Translations under genes and position numbers: made by a program
DNA from: Alistipes timonensis JC136
GTDB taxonomy: Bacteria > Bacteroidota > Bacteroidia > Bacteroidales > Rikenellaceae
Assembly (NCBI RefSeq): GCF_900107675.1
Contig: NZ_FNRI01000009.1
Location: forward strand, 62,001 to 126,000
DNA length: 64,000 nucleotides
Reading direction: 5' to 3'
The notes under the pieces: generated by a model
The model's input: the letters and a program-made list of their open reading frames with translations, nothing else
Database searches by the model: none
What the model was told of the DNA's origin: nothing
Shown here: one piece after another, positions 25,685-35,059 of the stretch
Layout of the letters: each line of letters begins with the position of its first letter
Numbering within the stretch: the first letter of the stretch is position 1

Positions 25685-26653
25685 ATGGCAAACAAACTCA
25701 TTGTAGCTCCTGCGCCGCACGTTCAGACCTCCCAGTCGACGGCCCGGATCATGCGCGACGTGGTGATCGCGCTGATGCCTGCGCTGGTCGTCTCGACCGT
25801 GGTGTTCGGAGCGGACGTGCTGCGCGTTACGGCCCTTTCGGTGGCGGCGTGCGTGGCGTTCGAGTACCTGATTCAGAAATTCATGGTCCGCGGTGCGGTG
25901 ACCGTCACCAACTGGTCGGCCGCGGTGACCGGCGTCCTGCTGGGCTTCAACCTCCCGGCGTCGATTCCCTGGTGGATCGTCGTGATGGGCGCTTTCGTGG
26001 CGATCGCCGTCGCCAAGATGACCTTCGGAGGTCTCGGCAAGAACCCCTTCAACCCCGCGTTGGTGGGCCGCGTATTCCTGCTGATCGCCTATCCGGTGCA
26101 GATGACCACTTTTCCGCTGCCGGTGAACGGCACGTTCGACGCCCTTTCGGGCGCCACGCCGCTGGCCGCCGTGAAGCAGGGCATCGTGACTCCCGGGACG
26201 GTGGGAGCTCAGGAATTGCTGCTGGGCAACATGCCCGGTTCGCTGGGCGAGGTGGCCGCGCTGGCACTGCTCTGCGGATTCGTTTACCTGCTGTGGCGGC
26301 GCGTCATCACGTGGCATATTCCCGTGACGGTGCTCGTGACGATGGCTGTGTTCGCATTTGTAGCGGCACTCTGCTCCGGACAGTCGGAGGCGGCGCTGTG
26401 GCAGCTGCCGTTGTTCCATGTGCTGGCCGGAGGTGCGATCCTCGGAGCAGTGTTCATGGCGACGGACTATTCCACGTCGCCGATGACCGTCAAAGGCGGG
26501 GTGATCTTCGCCGTGGGTATCGGTGCGATCACCATGTGCATCCGTCTGTGGGGCGCCTATCCCGAGGGCATGTCGTTCGCGATCCTCATCATGAACGCCT
26601 GCGTGCCCCTGATCAACAAGTATGTCAAACCCAAGCGCTTCGGCGTGAAATAA
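25685..26653 (+). CDS. rnfD: Rnf complex subunit RnfD
   Basis: A 322-residue integral membrane protein with about nine hydrophobic helices. The motif DALSGATPLAA matches the site at which NqrB/RnfD proteins carry covalent FMN on Thr. It belongs to the NqrB/RnfD family and forms part of the ion-translocating membrane core. It follows the repeat-bearing gap and is 13 bases before rnfG. Confidence 0.95.
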   Translation: MANKLIVAPAPHVQTSQSTARIMRDVVIALMPALVVSTVVFGADVLRVTALSVAACVAFEYLIQKFMVRGAVTVTNWSAAVTGVLLGFNLPASIPWWIVVMGAFVAIAVAKMTFGGLGKNPFNPALVGRVFLLIAYPVQMTTFPLPVNGTFDALSGATPLAAVKQGIVTPGTVGAQELLLGNMPGSLGEVAALALLCGFVYLLWRRVITWHIPVTVLVTMAVFAFVAALCSGQSEAALWQLPLFHVLAGGAILGAVFMATDYSTSPMTVKGGVIFAVGIGAITMCIRLWGAYPEGMSFAILIMNACVPLINKYVKPKRFGVK

Positions 26654-26666
26654 CGGAGGTGACACG

Positions 26667-27341
26667 ATGAAAAGTACACTTTTGAACATGACGGCCGTCC
26701 TCTTCGGCATCACCCTCGTGGCTTCGGCGGGAGTGGGCGTCGTCAATATGATTACCGAAGAGCCGATCGCTGCGGCCAAGGAGGCGGCGACGAAGGCGGC
26801 GCTTACGGAGGTGCTCCCGGCATTTGATGCGACGACCCCCGAGGTGCTGACGATCGACGAGATGCCGATTACGGTCTATACGGCCACCAAGGACGGCGCC
26901 GTGAGCGGATATGCCGTGCAGTCGATGACCAAGCAGGGATTCGGCGGCGTGGTGCGCCTGATGGTCGGCTTCACCCCCGGGGGCGAGGTCGTGAACGTCA
27001 ACGTGCTGGAGCAGACCGAGACCCCGGGCCTCGGGACCAAGATGGCCGACGAGGGCAATGTCCTGCTGCGGAGCGTCCAAGGGCAGAAACTCGAGGACAA
27101 GAAACTCGTGGACGGCAAACTGGCCGTGACGAAAGACGGCGGCGATGTCGATGCGCTGACCGCTGCGACCATCTCGTCGCGCGCCTATGTCGATGCGATC
27201 AACCGTGCATGGATGGCCTATAAAAGCGTAGCGTCGGGCGAAGCCCCGACGGACGTGGCATCCGGTGCGACGGCGACGGCGGGTGCCGCCGCCGGACAAA
27301 CCAACGAGCCTGCGGCTCAGGAAGGAGGGCAAAATGAATAA
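26667..27341 (+). CDS. rnfG: Rnf complex subunit RnfG
   Basis: A 224-residue protein with an N-terminal membrane helix and a periplasmic FMN-binding domain; the covalent FMN site is the Thr within DALTAATISSRAYVDAI. The end is low-complexity Ala/Gly/Thr. Its last eight bases overlap the start of rnfE, so the two are translationally coupled. Confidence 0.95.
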   Translation: MKSTLLNMTAVLFGITLVASAGVGVVNMITEEPIAAAKEAATKAALTEVLPAFDATTPEVLTIDEMPITVYTATKDGAVSGYAVQSMTKQGFGGVVRLMVGFTPGGEVVNVNVLEQTETPGLGTKMADEGNVLLRSVQGQKLEDKKLVDGKLAVTKDGGDVDALTAATISSRAYVDAINRAWMAYKSVASGEAPTDVASGATATAGAAAGQTNEPAAQEGGQNE

Positions 27342-27918
27342 GTTGCAGATTATTTTGAGCGGCATTGTCAAAAACAACCCGACGTTCGTGCTGGTGCTGG
27401 GTATGTGTCCCACGCTGGGTACGACCACCTCGGCCGAGAACGGTATGGGTATGGGACTGGCGACGATGGCCGTGCTGATCATGTCGAACCTCGTGATCTC
27501 GCTCATTAAGAACATCATTCCCGACAAGGTCCGCATTCCGGCCTTTATCGTCGTGATCGCCTCGTTCGTGACCATTATCCAGATGTTGATGCAGGCCTAT
27601 GTTCCCGCGCTGTACGATGCGCTGGGCGTCTTTATTCCGCTGATCGTGGTGAACTGCATCATTTTGGGCCGTGCCGAGGCGTTCGCGTCGAAGAATTCGG
27701 CCTTCGATTCCGTACTGGACGGCGTAGGCATCGGTCTGGGATTCACGCTGGCCCTGACGGTCGTGGGCGCCGTGCGCGAGATTCTCGGCAGCGGGGCCAT
27801 CTTCGGCCTCAGCCTCGGGATCGCCGACTACACGCCGCTGATCTTCGTGCTGGCTCCCGGTGCATTCCTGGTGCTCGGGTACCTGATGGTATTGTTTAAC
27901 AAATTAGCCAAGAAATAG
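27334..27918 (+). CDS. rnfE: Rnf complex subunit RnfE
   Basis: A 194-residue integral membrane protein of the RnfA/RnfE (NqrD/E) family with six membrane helices, including the NPTFVLVLGMCPTLG segment whose Cys belongs to the conserved membrane iron-sulfur site. The start at 27334 was chosen because the first helix begins there and because it overlaps rnfG, as in other rnf operons. Confidence 0.94.
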   Translation: MNKLQIILSGIVKNNPTFVLVLGMCPTLGTTTSAENGMGMGLATMAVLIMSNLVISLIKNIIPDKVRIPAFIVVIASFVTIIQMLMQAYVPALYDALGVFIPLIVVNCIILGRAEAFASKNSAFDSVLDGVGIGLGFTLALTVVGAVREILGSGAIFGLSLGIADYTPLIFVLAPGAFLVLGYLMVLFNKLAKK

Positions 27919-27920
27919 TT

Positions 27921-28499
27921 ATGGAGATTTCCTATTTTGCAATCATCATCGGCGCCATCTTCGTCAACAACGTCGTGCTGGCGCAGTTCCTCGGCATCTG
28001 CCCCTTCCTGGGCGTGTCGTCCAAGGTCGAGACCTCGATGGGCATGGGAGCCGCCGTAACCTTCGTGATGGCCATTGCGGCTGTCGTGGCGTGGCTGATC
28101 CAGACCTACGTGCTGGTGCCGCTGGACATCGTCTACATGCAGACGATCGTCTTTATTCTGGTAATCGCGGCTCTGGTGCAGATGGTCGAGATCATGCTCA
28201 AAAAGATGTCTCCGTCGCTTTATCAGGCGTTGGGTATCTTCCTGCCCCTCATCACGACCAACTGCGCCGTGCTGGGCGTTGCGATCCTGATGATCCAGAA
28301 AGAGTTTAACCTGCTGCAAAGCGTCACCTATTCGGTGGCTACGGCCCTGGGTTTCGCACTGGCGCTGGTGCTCTTCGCCGGCATTCGTGAACGTCTCGAC
28401 TTCGAGGACGTTCCCAAGTCGTTCAAGGGTATTCCCATCGCGCTGATCACGGCCGGGATTCTGGCTATGGCGTTCATGGGATTCTCCGGACTGGTCTGA
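27921..28499 (+). CDS. rnfA: Rnf complex subunit RnfA
   Basis: A 192-residue integral membrane protein of the same family as RnfE, inserted in the opposite topology. The conserved NNVVLAQFLGICPFLGVS segment contains the cluster Cys, and LITTNCAVLGVAIL the second. It is the last gene of the operon; a terminator follows 60 bases on. Confidence 0.95.
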   Translation: MEISYFAIIIGAIFVNNVVLAQFLGICPFLGVSSKVETSMGMGAAVTFVMAIAAVVAWLIQTYVLVPLDIVYMQTIVFILVIAALVQMVEIMLKKMSPSLYQALGIFLPLITTNCAVLGVAILMIQKEFNLLQSVTYSVATALGFALALVLFAGIRERLDFEDVPKSFKGIPIALITAGILAMAFMGFSGLV

Positions 28500-28558
28500 T
28501 TTTCGATGTTTGCGGTGCACCTGCCGCACATCCGGAGGTGAAAAAAGAGATTTTTTAG

Positions 28559-28597
28559 ACGAGGTTGCGATTTTCAAATCGCAACCTCGTTTTTTTG
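28559..28597 (+). terminator. terminator of the nadE-rseC-rnf operon
   Basis: Stem ACGAGGTTGCGATT pairing with AATCGCAACCTCGT around a short TTCA loop, followed by seven T residues. Confidence 0.92.
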
Positions 28598-28793
28598 CCG
28601 GTTCCTGGCCTGACAGGCAATTCTGAAGATCCGGCCGCGGAAGCCGTACGTTATCCTCCTTTAAATTCTTTTCGAACATGATCGACTGCGGGCAGGCTGC
28701 CGGCCGTTTTGCCGTGCAGCATGAGCGACCGTTGTTTTTCGAAAGAATTGCAGCCGATGGTTTAGTAACCTTGTCGTCATAATCGTAGTATAT

Positions 28794-29771
28794 ATGAATA
28801 AGCAAAAATTTATGAAGAGAGAAATAGACGAATCCATGCTCATCGATTTTCTGGCGGGACGGTTAAGCCGTTCGGAGCAAGCCATGGTGGAAGAATGGTA
28901 CGATGAGTCGGAGCAGCATAAAAAAATCCTCGAAGATATTTATTACATATCCGTCCTCTGCAACTGTGCCGAGGTAGTGAAAAATATCGATGTGGAATAT
29001 TCTTTACGGCAGTTGCGGAAACGTGTCGCCGAAAACGAGCGGCGTGCAAAGAGCCGTTTTCCCGTTCTGCTGCGCCGGATTGCGACATACGGCGCTGCGG
29101 CCATGGTAATCGTGGCCTTGTCTTTCGTCGTATTGAAGCAGGCATCGGACAGAGTGCGTTTCGAGGAGGTTTATGCCGAGAATAGCGTCGTAAGCGTTTC
29201 GCTGCCGGATGGATCGACGGCCTGCCTGCAACCCGATTCGCGGATAACATATCCGGTCAATGCCGGCGGAGGCAAAAAATACGAGGTGGACATAGAGGGC
29301 GAGGCACGGTTCGATGTGGTGAAACAGACGAATGGCCGGCGTTTCGTTGTGAAGGCTCTGGAAACGAAGGTCGTCGTGCGGGGAACTTCGTTCGATGTTC
29401 ATGCCCGTCAGGAGGACGACAAGATCACGGCGATACTTCACAGCGGAATAATCGATTTCGTGGCGGGAGATCAGGTGGTGGGAATGACCCCGAATCAGCA
29501 GGTGGCCTACTCGCGCGCGGATGGCAATATTCAGGTTTCCGAAGTGACCGCCGAGCGCAGTTTCGTACATGAAGATCTCCATGAGGTCATCCAGGTGATA
29601 TCCGACATGTATGGTTGCGAAATCCGGCTGGATGACGCTTCTCTCGGACAGATTAAATTCACGGGTACCGTAAGCAGTAATAACGATCTGGAGCACACCA
29701 TGAACGTAATCACGCTCACGACCGGCACCCGGTTCACGCTGAAAGGCGATACCGTTGTAATTCACAAATGA
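28794..29771 (+). CDS. FecR-family anti-sigma factor
   Basis: A 325-residue protein: a cytoplasmic N-terminus that would bind an ECF sigma factor (residues 1 to about 80), one membrane helix (about 88-108), a periplasmic FecR domain (VSLPDGSTACLQPDSRITYP, VRGTSFDVHA) and a C-terminal DUF4974 domain. It should receive a signal from the STN domain of the adjacent SusC and release its sigma factor. The usual partner gene is absent upstream; the only ECF sigma gene of the locus is 13 kb away at 42473-43072. Two starts are possible (28794 or 28812). Confidence 0.93.
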   Translation: MNKQKFMKREIDESMLIDFLAGRLSRSEQAMVEEWYDESEQHKKILEDIYYISVLCNCAEVVKNIDVEYSLRQLRKRVAENERRAKSRFPVLLRRIATYGAAAMVIVALSFVVLKQASDRVRFEEVYAENSVVSVSLPDGSTACLQPDSRITYPVNAGGGKKYEVDIEGEARFDVVKQTNGRRFVVKALETKVVVRGTSFDVHARQEDDKITAILHSGIIDFVAGDQVVGMTPNQQVAYSRADGNIQVSEVTAERSFVHEDLHEVIQVISDMYGCEIRLDDASLGQIKFTGTVSSNNDLEHTMNVITLTTGTRFTLKGDTVVIHK

Positions 29772-29829
29772 TATTTTGACCCAAACCCAATCAATTCATT
29801 AACTATTTAACCAATTATGAACTTTAATT

Positions 29830-32800
29830 ATGAAAAAACGCTTGACTATTAGATTTCTGCAACGCTTTGCGGTTTTGCTCGTCATTGCCTTGTCCGCTTT
29901 TTCCGTGGAGGGCCATGCGCAGGATGCACGCCGGGTTACCGTTCGTAACGCTACGACCCTGAGCGGGTTGATAAGCCAGATAGAGGGCAGTTCCAGTTAC
30001 CGGTTTTCGTGGCAGGACGACCTGATCAACGCCGTCTCTTTCCCTGCGGTCGACATGGTCGCTCCGATAGAGGAGGTATTGAGCGCTGCGCTGCGGACGA
30101 CGGATATCGATTTTTCCATCCAGCAGTTCAATGTCATTCTCACCAAGAAGGTGAGACAGAGCGCTGTACCCCCCCCCATAAAGGAAAAGCAGACGGTTAC
30201 GGGCTATGTGAAGGATGCGGTTACGGGCGAGCCGATGATTGGGGCGACTGTCTGGTTGAAGGATACCTCTATCGGCACGAGTACCGATGTGAACGGATTT
30301 TACTCCATCACCTTTCCTTCGAACTATTTCGTACTCAGCTTTTCCTATCTCCGCTATGAGGCGCAGGAGGTCGTTGTGGGCGGGCGCACTGCCATTGATG
30401 TGAACCTCGTACCGTCTTCGAACGATATCGACGATGTGGTGGTGGTCGGCTACGGCCGGCAGAAAAAGGGCAGTGTCATCGGCGCCATTTCCACGGTGGC
30501 CATCAACGACATTAAAGCTCCGGTAGCCAAGATCTCCAACAACCTGGCCGGACAGCTCGCGGGTGTGGTGTCGGTTCAGCGTTCCGGAGAGCCCGGAGCC
30601 GGTTCTACGTTCTGGATTCGCGGTATCAATACGTTCGGAGAGGCCAAGTCGCCGTTGATTCTGGTTGACGGTATCGAGCGCGATTTGGATCTTGTCAATG
30701 TCGACGATATCAAAGAAATGTCGATTCTGAAAGACGCTTCGGCCACGGCCATTTACGGTGTCCGCGGAGCCAACGGCGTCGTGATGATTACGACGCGCGA
30801 CGGAGAGGTCGGCAAGCCCCGTGTTTCGCTCTCGGTGGAAGGAGGCCTGGTGTCGCCGACGAAGGTGCCCAGCATGCTCAATTCGGTGCAGTTTGCCAAC
30901 ATGTACAATCAGGCCGCCGGCCGCAAATATTACGACGACGATGTGATCGAGAGGTACCGCAATGGCTCCGATCCCGATCTTTATCCCAACGTGGACTGGC
31001 TCGGCGAGCTCTATAAAAACCATTCCTGGAACGAAAAGGTGAATTTGAGCGTGAGCGGCGGCGGAGATATTGCGAAGTACTATATTTCGGGCTCGTTCTA
31101 CAACGAGGATGGTTTGTTCGCGGTTGACAATATGAAGAACTACGACACGTCGCTTGCCTATCAGCGTTACAACTTCCGGTCGAATGTCGATGTCCAGATA
31201 TTTCCTCACACCAAGCTCAATATCAATCTGGGAACCTCCTTCGAACGGAAGAACGAGCCCGGCGGCGATACGAAGAAAGTGTGGGAATACGCTTTGTCGA
31301 CGGCTCCCAATGCCTTCCCGCTGTTCTATTCCGACGGTTCGCTGGCAGGTCCGGGCAACAACCAGGTCAACCCCTATAACGAGCTGACCCAGAGCGGATA
31401 TAAGGAGAAATTCTGGAACACGGCGACTTCCACCGTCAACCTCGTGCAGGATTTCGGCTCCTGGATCACCCCGGGACTTACCGCCAATGTGAAAGTGGCT
31501 TTCGATGCCCAGAACCACCAGAGTTTGGAACGTACCAAGCAGCCTCCTCAGCACATGGCCCTGGGGCGCGATGACGACGGCAATCTGATCTTCGGAGAGC
31601 CCACGGTGGTCGGTCAGGAGACGCTCACGTATAAGGAGTACGCCAGCGGACAGCGCTCGTTCTATTTGGAGGCCGGCATCAATTACGGCCGCACGTTCGG
31701 CAAGCATACCGTCGGAGCCCTTTTCCTCTACCAGCAGTCGCAGAAGAACTACACCGACACGAAGAATACGCTGAGTGAGAAAGCGCTGCCGTACCGTCAT
31801 CAGGGTATTGCGGGCCGAATCACCTATAACTTCGACAACCGTTACTTCATCGAGGGCAACTTCGGTTACAACGGTTCCGAAAACTTCTCGCCCAATCACC
31901 GTTTCGGCTTTTTCCCGGCGGGAGCCATCGGCTGGCTGCTCTCCGAGGAGCCGTTTTTCGAGCCGTTGAAGGACATATTCGATATGGTGAAATTCAAAGC
32001 TTCGTACGGTATCGTCGGCAACGACAAGATCGGCGGCAACCGTCGTTTCATTTACAACGAAACGGTTCTGACGAGCGGTGCCGGGTCCTATCAGTTCGGA
32101 AGCACGAACACCACCTACAACGGCATTCGTCTGGGTAACTGGCCCAACGACGAAGTGGGCTGGGAAAAGGCCTACAAATTGAACGTGGGAGCCGAAATTT
32201 CACTTTTCGGCAAGCTTAAAATGCAGGCCGACTATTTCCGGGAACGCCGCGACGGCATTTTCCTTCAGTCCAAATCCGTACCGGGGATTGCGGGTCTGTC
32301 GACCCAGCCCTGGATCAATGTCGGTAAAATGAAGAATCACGGCGTCGACGCTTCACTCGAATATTATCAGCAGATCGGGCAGGTGCAGCTGACCATGCGC
32401 GGTAATTTCACCTACGCTCACAACATCATCGTCGACAACGACGAGCCTGCATGGAGAGAGCCCTATATGAATCGGGTGGGCCAGAGCAACTGGCAGACGT
32501 TCGGTCTGGTGGCTGCGGGTCTGTTCTCCTCCCAGGAAGAGATCGACGGCTGGCCGACGCAGTCGTGGGGAGTCGTTCAGCCCGGCGACATCAAATATCT
32601 CGATCTGAACGGAGACGGCAAGGTCGACGAATACGACGTCAAACCGCTCGGGTATCCCGATGTTCCCGAAATAACCTATGGTTTCGGCGCTTCCGTCAAA
32701 TGGAAGGGTTTCGACTTCTCGGTGTTTTTTCAGGGAGTGGGCAATGTCAATTTCTTTGCCAACAATACCTATACGCAGCCTTTCACGGCGACCAATATCT

Positions 32801-33147
32801 CCATGGGCAACGTCTTCACCGACCTGGTCGGGAACTATTGGACTCCGGAGAACCTGAATGCCAAATACCCCCGTTTGACCACCTCTGCCAATGAGAATAA
32901 CAAGCAGGTGTCGAGTTTCTGGATGGTCGACGGAAGCTATATCCGGTTGAAGAATGCCGAGATCGGCTATACGCTGCCCAAGTCCTGGGTGAACAAAATG
33001 AGAATCGAGGGTCTGCGCATCTACATATCGGGTATGAATTTGTTGACGTTCAGCGATTTCAAACTTTGGGACCCCGATTTGCAGACAGGCGCCGCCAACT
33101 ATCCCAACAACAAAGTCTATAACATCGGCCTCTCGCTGACATTCTAA
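29830..33147 (+). CDS. SusC/RagA TonB-linked outer membrane transporter with STN signalling domain
   Basis: An 1105-residue protein: a signal peptide (to about residue 30), an STN (secretin/TonB N-terminal) domain at about 35-105, a carboxypeptidase-like regulatory domain (about 120-197), the DDVVVVGYGRQKKGSV segment with plug (about 205-320), and a beta barrel ending in YNIGLSLTF. It imports oligosaccharides with energy from TonB; the STN domain contacts FecR in the periplasm. It starts 58 bases after fecR and heads the susCD pair. Confidence 0.96.
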   Translation: MKKRLTIRFLQRFAVLLVIALSAFSVEGHAQDARRVTVRNATTLSGLISQIEGSSSYRFSWQDDLINAVSFPAVDMVAPIEEVLSAALRTTDIDFSIQQFNVILTKKVRQSAVPPPIKEKQTVTGYVKDAVTGEPMIGATVWLKDTSIGTSTDVNGFYSITFPSNYFVLSFSYLRYEAQEVVVGGRTAIDVNLVPSSNDIDDVVVVGYGRQKKGSVIGAISTVAINDIKAPVAKISNNLAGQLAGVVSVQRSGEPGAGSTFWIRGINTFGEAKSPLILVDGIERDLDLVNVDDIKEMSILKDASATAIYGVRGANGVVMITTRDGEVGKPRVSLSVEGGLVSPTKVPSMLNSVQFANMYNQAAGRKYYDDDVIERYRNGSDPDLYPNVDWLGELYKNHSWNEKVNLSVSGGGDIAKYYISGSFYNEDGLFAVDNMKNYDTSLAYQRYNFRSNVDVQIFPHTKLNINLGTSFERKNEPGGDTKKVWEYALSTAPNAFPLFYSDGSLAGPGNNQVNPYNELTQSGYKEKFWNTATSTVNLVQDFGSWITPGLTANVKVAFDAQNHQSLERTKQPPQHMALGRDDDGNLIFGEPTVVGQETLTYKEYASGQRSFYLEAGINYGRTFGKHTVGALFLYQQSQKNYTDTKNTLSEKALPYRHQGIAGRITYNFDNRYFIEGNFGYNGSENFSPNHRFGFFPAGAIGWLLSEEPFFEPLKDIFDMVKFKASYGIVGNDKIGGNRRFIYNETVLTSGAGSYQFGSTNTTYNGIRLGNWPNDEVGWEKAYKLNVGAEISLFGKLKMQADYFRERRDGIFLQSKSVPGIAGLSTQPWINVGKMKNHGVDASLEYYQQIGQVQLTMRGNFTYAHNIIVDNDEPAWREPYMNRVGQSNWQTFGLVAAGLFSSQEEIDGWPTQSWGVVQPGDIKYLDLNGDGKVDEYDVKPLGYPDVPEITYGFGASVKWKGFDFSVFFQGVGNVNFFANNTYTQPFTATNISMGNVFTDLVGNYWTPENLNAKYPRLTTSANENNKQVSSFWMVDGSYIRLKNAEIGYTLPKSWVNKMRIEGLRIYISGMNLLTFSDFKLWDPDLQTGAANYPNNKVYNIGLSLTF

Positions 33148-33167
33148 ATTCTGAAAAAGACGATAAT

Positions 33168-35036
33168 ATGAAAAAGAGCATCATAATTCTTTGTTTTACG
33201 GCGCTTCTGGCAGGCGGATGCGAGTCCTACCTCGATCGCCAGCCCGATGAGTCGTACACGTCGGGTAATATTTTCGAGAAATACAGTTCGACCTTCGCCT
33301 ATCTGGTCAACGTGTATAGCTGGATATTCAACGAAACCGACCCCAGCGGCCAGCAGAACCACTTTACGCCCTCTTCTGACGAGGCTGCGTGTGCTTTCCC
33401 CAGCCGTATGTTCGCTTTGTCGAACAATTCGACGTGGTCGGTGAATTCGGAAGACACTCAGAAGAGTTACAAGATCCAGTATTGGCTTAACTACTACAAG
33501 GGAATCCGCGAAGCCAGTTATTTTATCGCCAACGTTGGCCGCTGCCCGGAACTGACTCCCGACGAGGTGAAGGAGTGGGCCGCAGAAGCGCGTTTTCTGC
33601 GTGCTTACTACTATTTCAGTCTGATGCGCCTTTATGGCCCTGTCGTACTGTTGGGTGAGAAGCCGGTGGATTTCAACGATCCCGCTCTGCGCGACGTCGA
33701 CCGCAACCCCTGGGACGAATGTGTCGAATGGGTCAGCAACGAGTGTGACGCCGCCGCCAGGGACCTGCCGCTGGAGCAGTCGGCCACTTTCTATGGCCGC
33801 GCCACGAAAGGAGCCGCCCTTGCCTTGAAAGCGCGTTTGCTGCTCTATTCGGCGCGTCCGTTGTTCAACGGCAATCCGATGTACGCCGGCCTGAAAAATG
33901 CCAAGGGGCAATATCTGTTCCCCCAGGAACCCGATGCCGGCAAATGGACGAAAGCCGCCGATGCCGCATGGGACGTTATCGACCTCAACCAGTATGAGCT
34001 TATCAACACGGGCAATCCTTATACGGACCTGAAAAATGTTTTTATCCGCAACTGGAACAACGAATTGATCTTTGCCTATCAAAAGTCCAGTTACAGCCAC
34101 CGGGTGGCGACCATTCCGCGGGGTGTCGGCGGTACGTCTTACGGCGGAGTGGCCGTGACGCAGAAGTTGGTCGACGCCTTTGCGATGAAAAACGGACGTT
34201 ATCCCATTACGGGATACGAGGCTGACGGAAAGCCCGTCATCGACGCTGCGTCGGGTTATTCGGAACGGGGATTCTCGTCTTTCAAACATCCGATTCTGGA
34301 CCAGACCATGTCGACCTACAATATGTACGTCGATCGTGAACCCCGGTTCTATACGTCGGTGTTCTATCAGGGGTTGAAATGGATCGGAGGCTCGTACACG
34401 CTGAATAAGGTGGAGTTCTACTACGGCGGAAATTCGGGTGCCGGTCCGAGCGCCGGAGGCAGCAACTATTCGCTCACGGGCTACCTCCCGTTCAAATTCC
34501 AGGACATCAGTTTCAACAGCACCACCCTGGGAAGCAACCAGGCATTGTGGACGGCTATAACCTGGCCGCTGTTCCGCTACGCCGAAGTGCTGCTCAACTA
34601 TGCCGAAGCTCTCAACGAGCAGCCCGATCGGGATGAAACCAATGCGCTGGTGTATATGAACATGATCCGCAACCGGGCCGGAGTGGACGATATCGAAGAC
34701 GTATATCCGGAAGTTGAGGGGAATAAGGAGCTGCTGCGCAAAATGATTCTCCGCGAGCGCATGCTGGAGCTGAACTTCGAAAACCATCGCTTCTTCGACA
34801 CCCGTACATGGGCAATCGCCGAGCAGGAGGATGCAGGAGCGGTTTATGGCATGAACGTAATGGCCCAGCCGGGCAGCGACGCCCAGAACAGCCCGTTCTG
34901 GGAGAGAACGGTCATCGCATCGGACGGCGGCAACACTCCTTCGACCCGCGTATTCCAGAAGAAGAATTATCTTCTGCCGATTCCCCAGTCGGAAATCGAC
35001 CGTCTGAAAAATATTACCCAGAACTATCAATGGTAA
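33168..35036 (+). CDS. SusD/RagB-family nutrient-binding lipoprotein
   Basis: A 622-residue lipoprotein (LLAGGCES, lipidated Cys18) of the SusD family with helical TPR-like repeats (EVKEWAAEARFLRAYYYFSLMR) and the family C-terminus FPIPQSEI-like segment (LLPIPQSEIDRLKNITQNYQW). It forms the lid over the adjacent SusC on the cell surface and binds the glycan. The gap to susC is 20 bases. Confidence 0.96.
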   Translation: MKKSIIILCFTALLAGGCESYLDRQPDESYTSGNIFEKYSSTFAYLVNVYSWIFNETDPSGQQNHFTPSSDEAACAFPSRMFALSNNSTWSVNSEDTQKSYKIQYWLNYYKGIREASYFIANVGRCPELTPDEVKEWAAEARFLRAYYYFSLMRLYGPVVLLGEKPVDFNDPALRDVDRNPWDECVEWVSNECDAAARDLPLEQSATFYGRATKGAALALKARLLLYSARPLFNGNPMYAGLKNAKGQYLFPQEPDAGKWTKAADAAWDVIDLNQYELINTGNPYTDLKNVFIRNWNNELIFAYQKSSYSHRVATIPRGVGGTSYGGVAVTQKLVDAFAMKNGRYPITGYEADGKPVIDAASGYSERGFSSFKHPILDQTMSTYNMYVDREPRFYTSVFYQGLKWIGGSYTLNKVEFYYGGNSGAGPSAGGSNYSLTGYLPFKFQDISFNSTTLGSNQALWTAITWPLFRYAEVLLNYAEALNEQPDRDETNALVYMNMIRNRAGVDDIEDVYPEVEGNKELLRKMILRERMLELNFENHRFFDTRTWAIAEQEDAGAVYGMNVMAQPGSDAQNSPFWERTVIASDGGNTPSTRVFQKKNYLLPIPQSEIDRLKNITQNYQW

Positions 35037-35059
35037 CATTTCGAAACAATCATTTTGTC

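Noticed and set aside
34808..35059. N-terminal extension of the SGBP gene into susD
   Set aside because: The lipoprotein signal peptide starts at 35060; the extension reads the susD gene in another frame.
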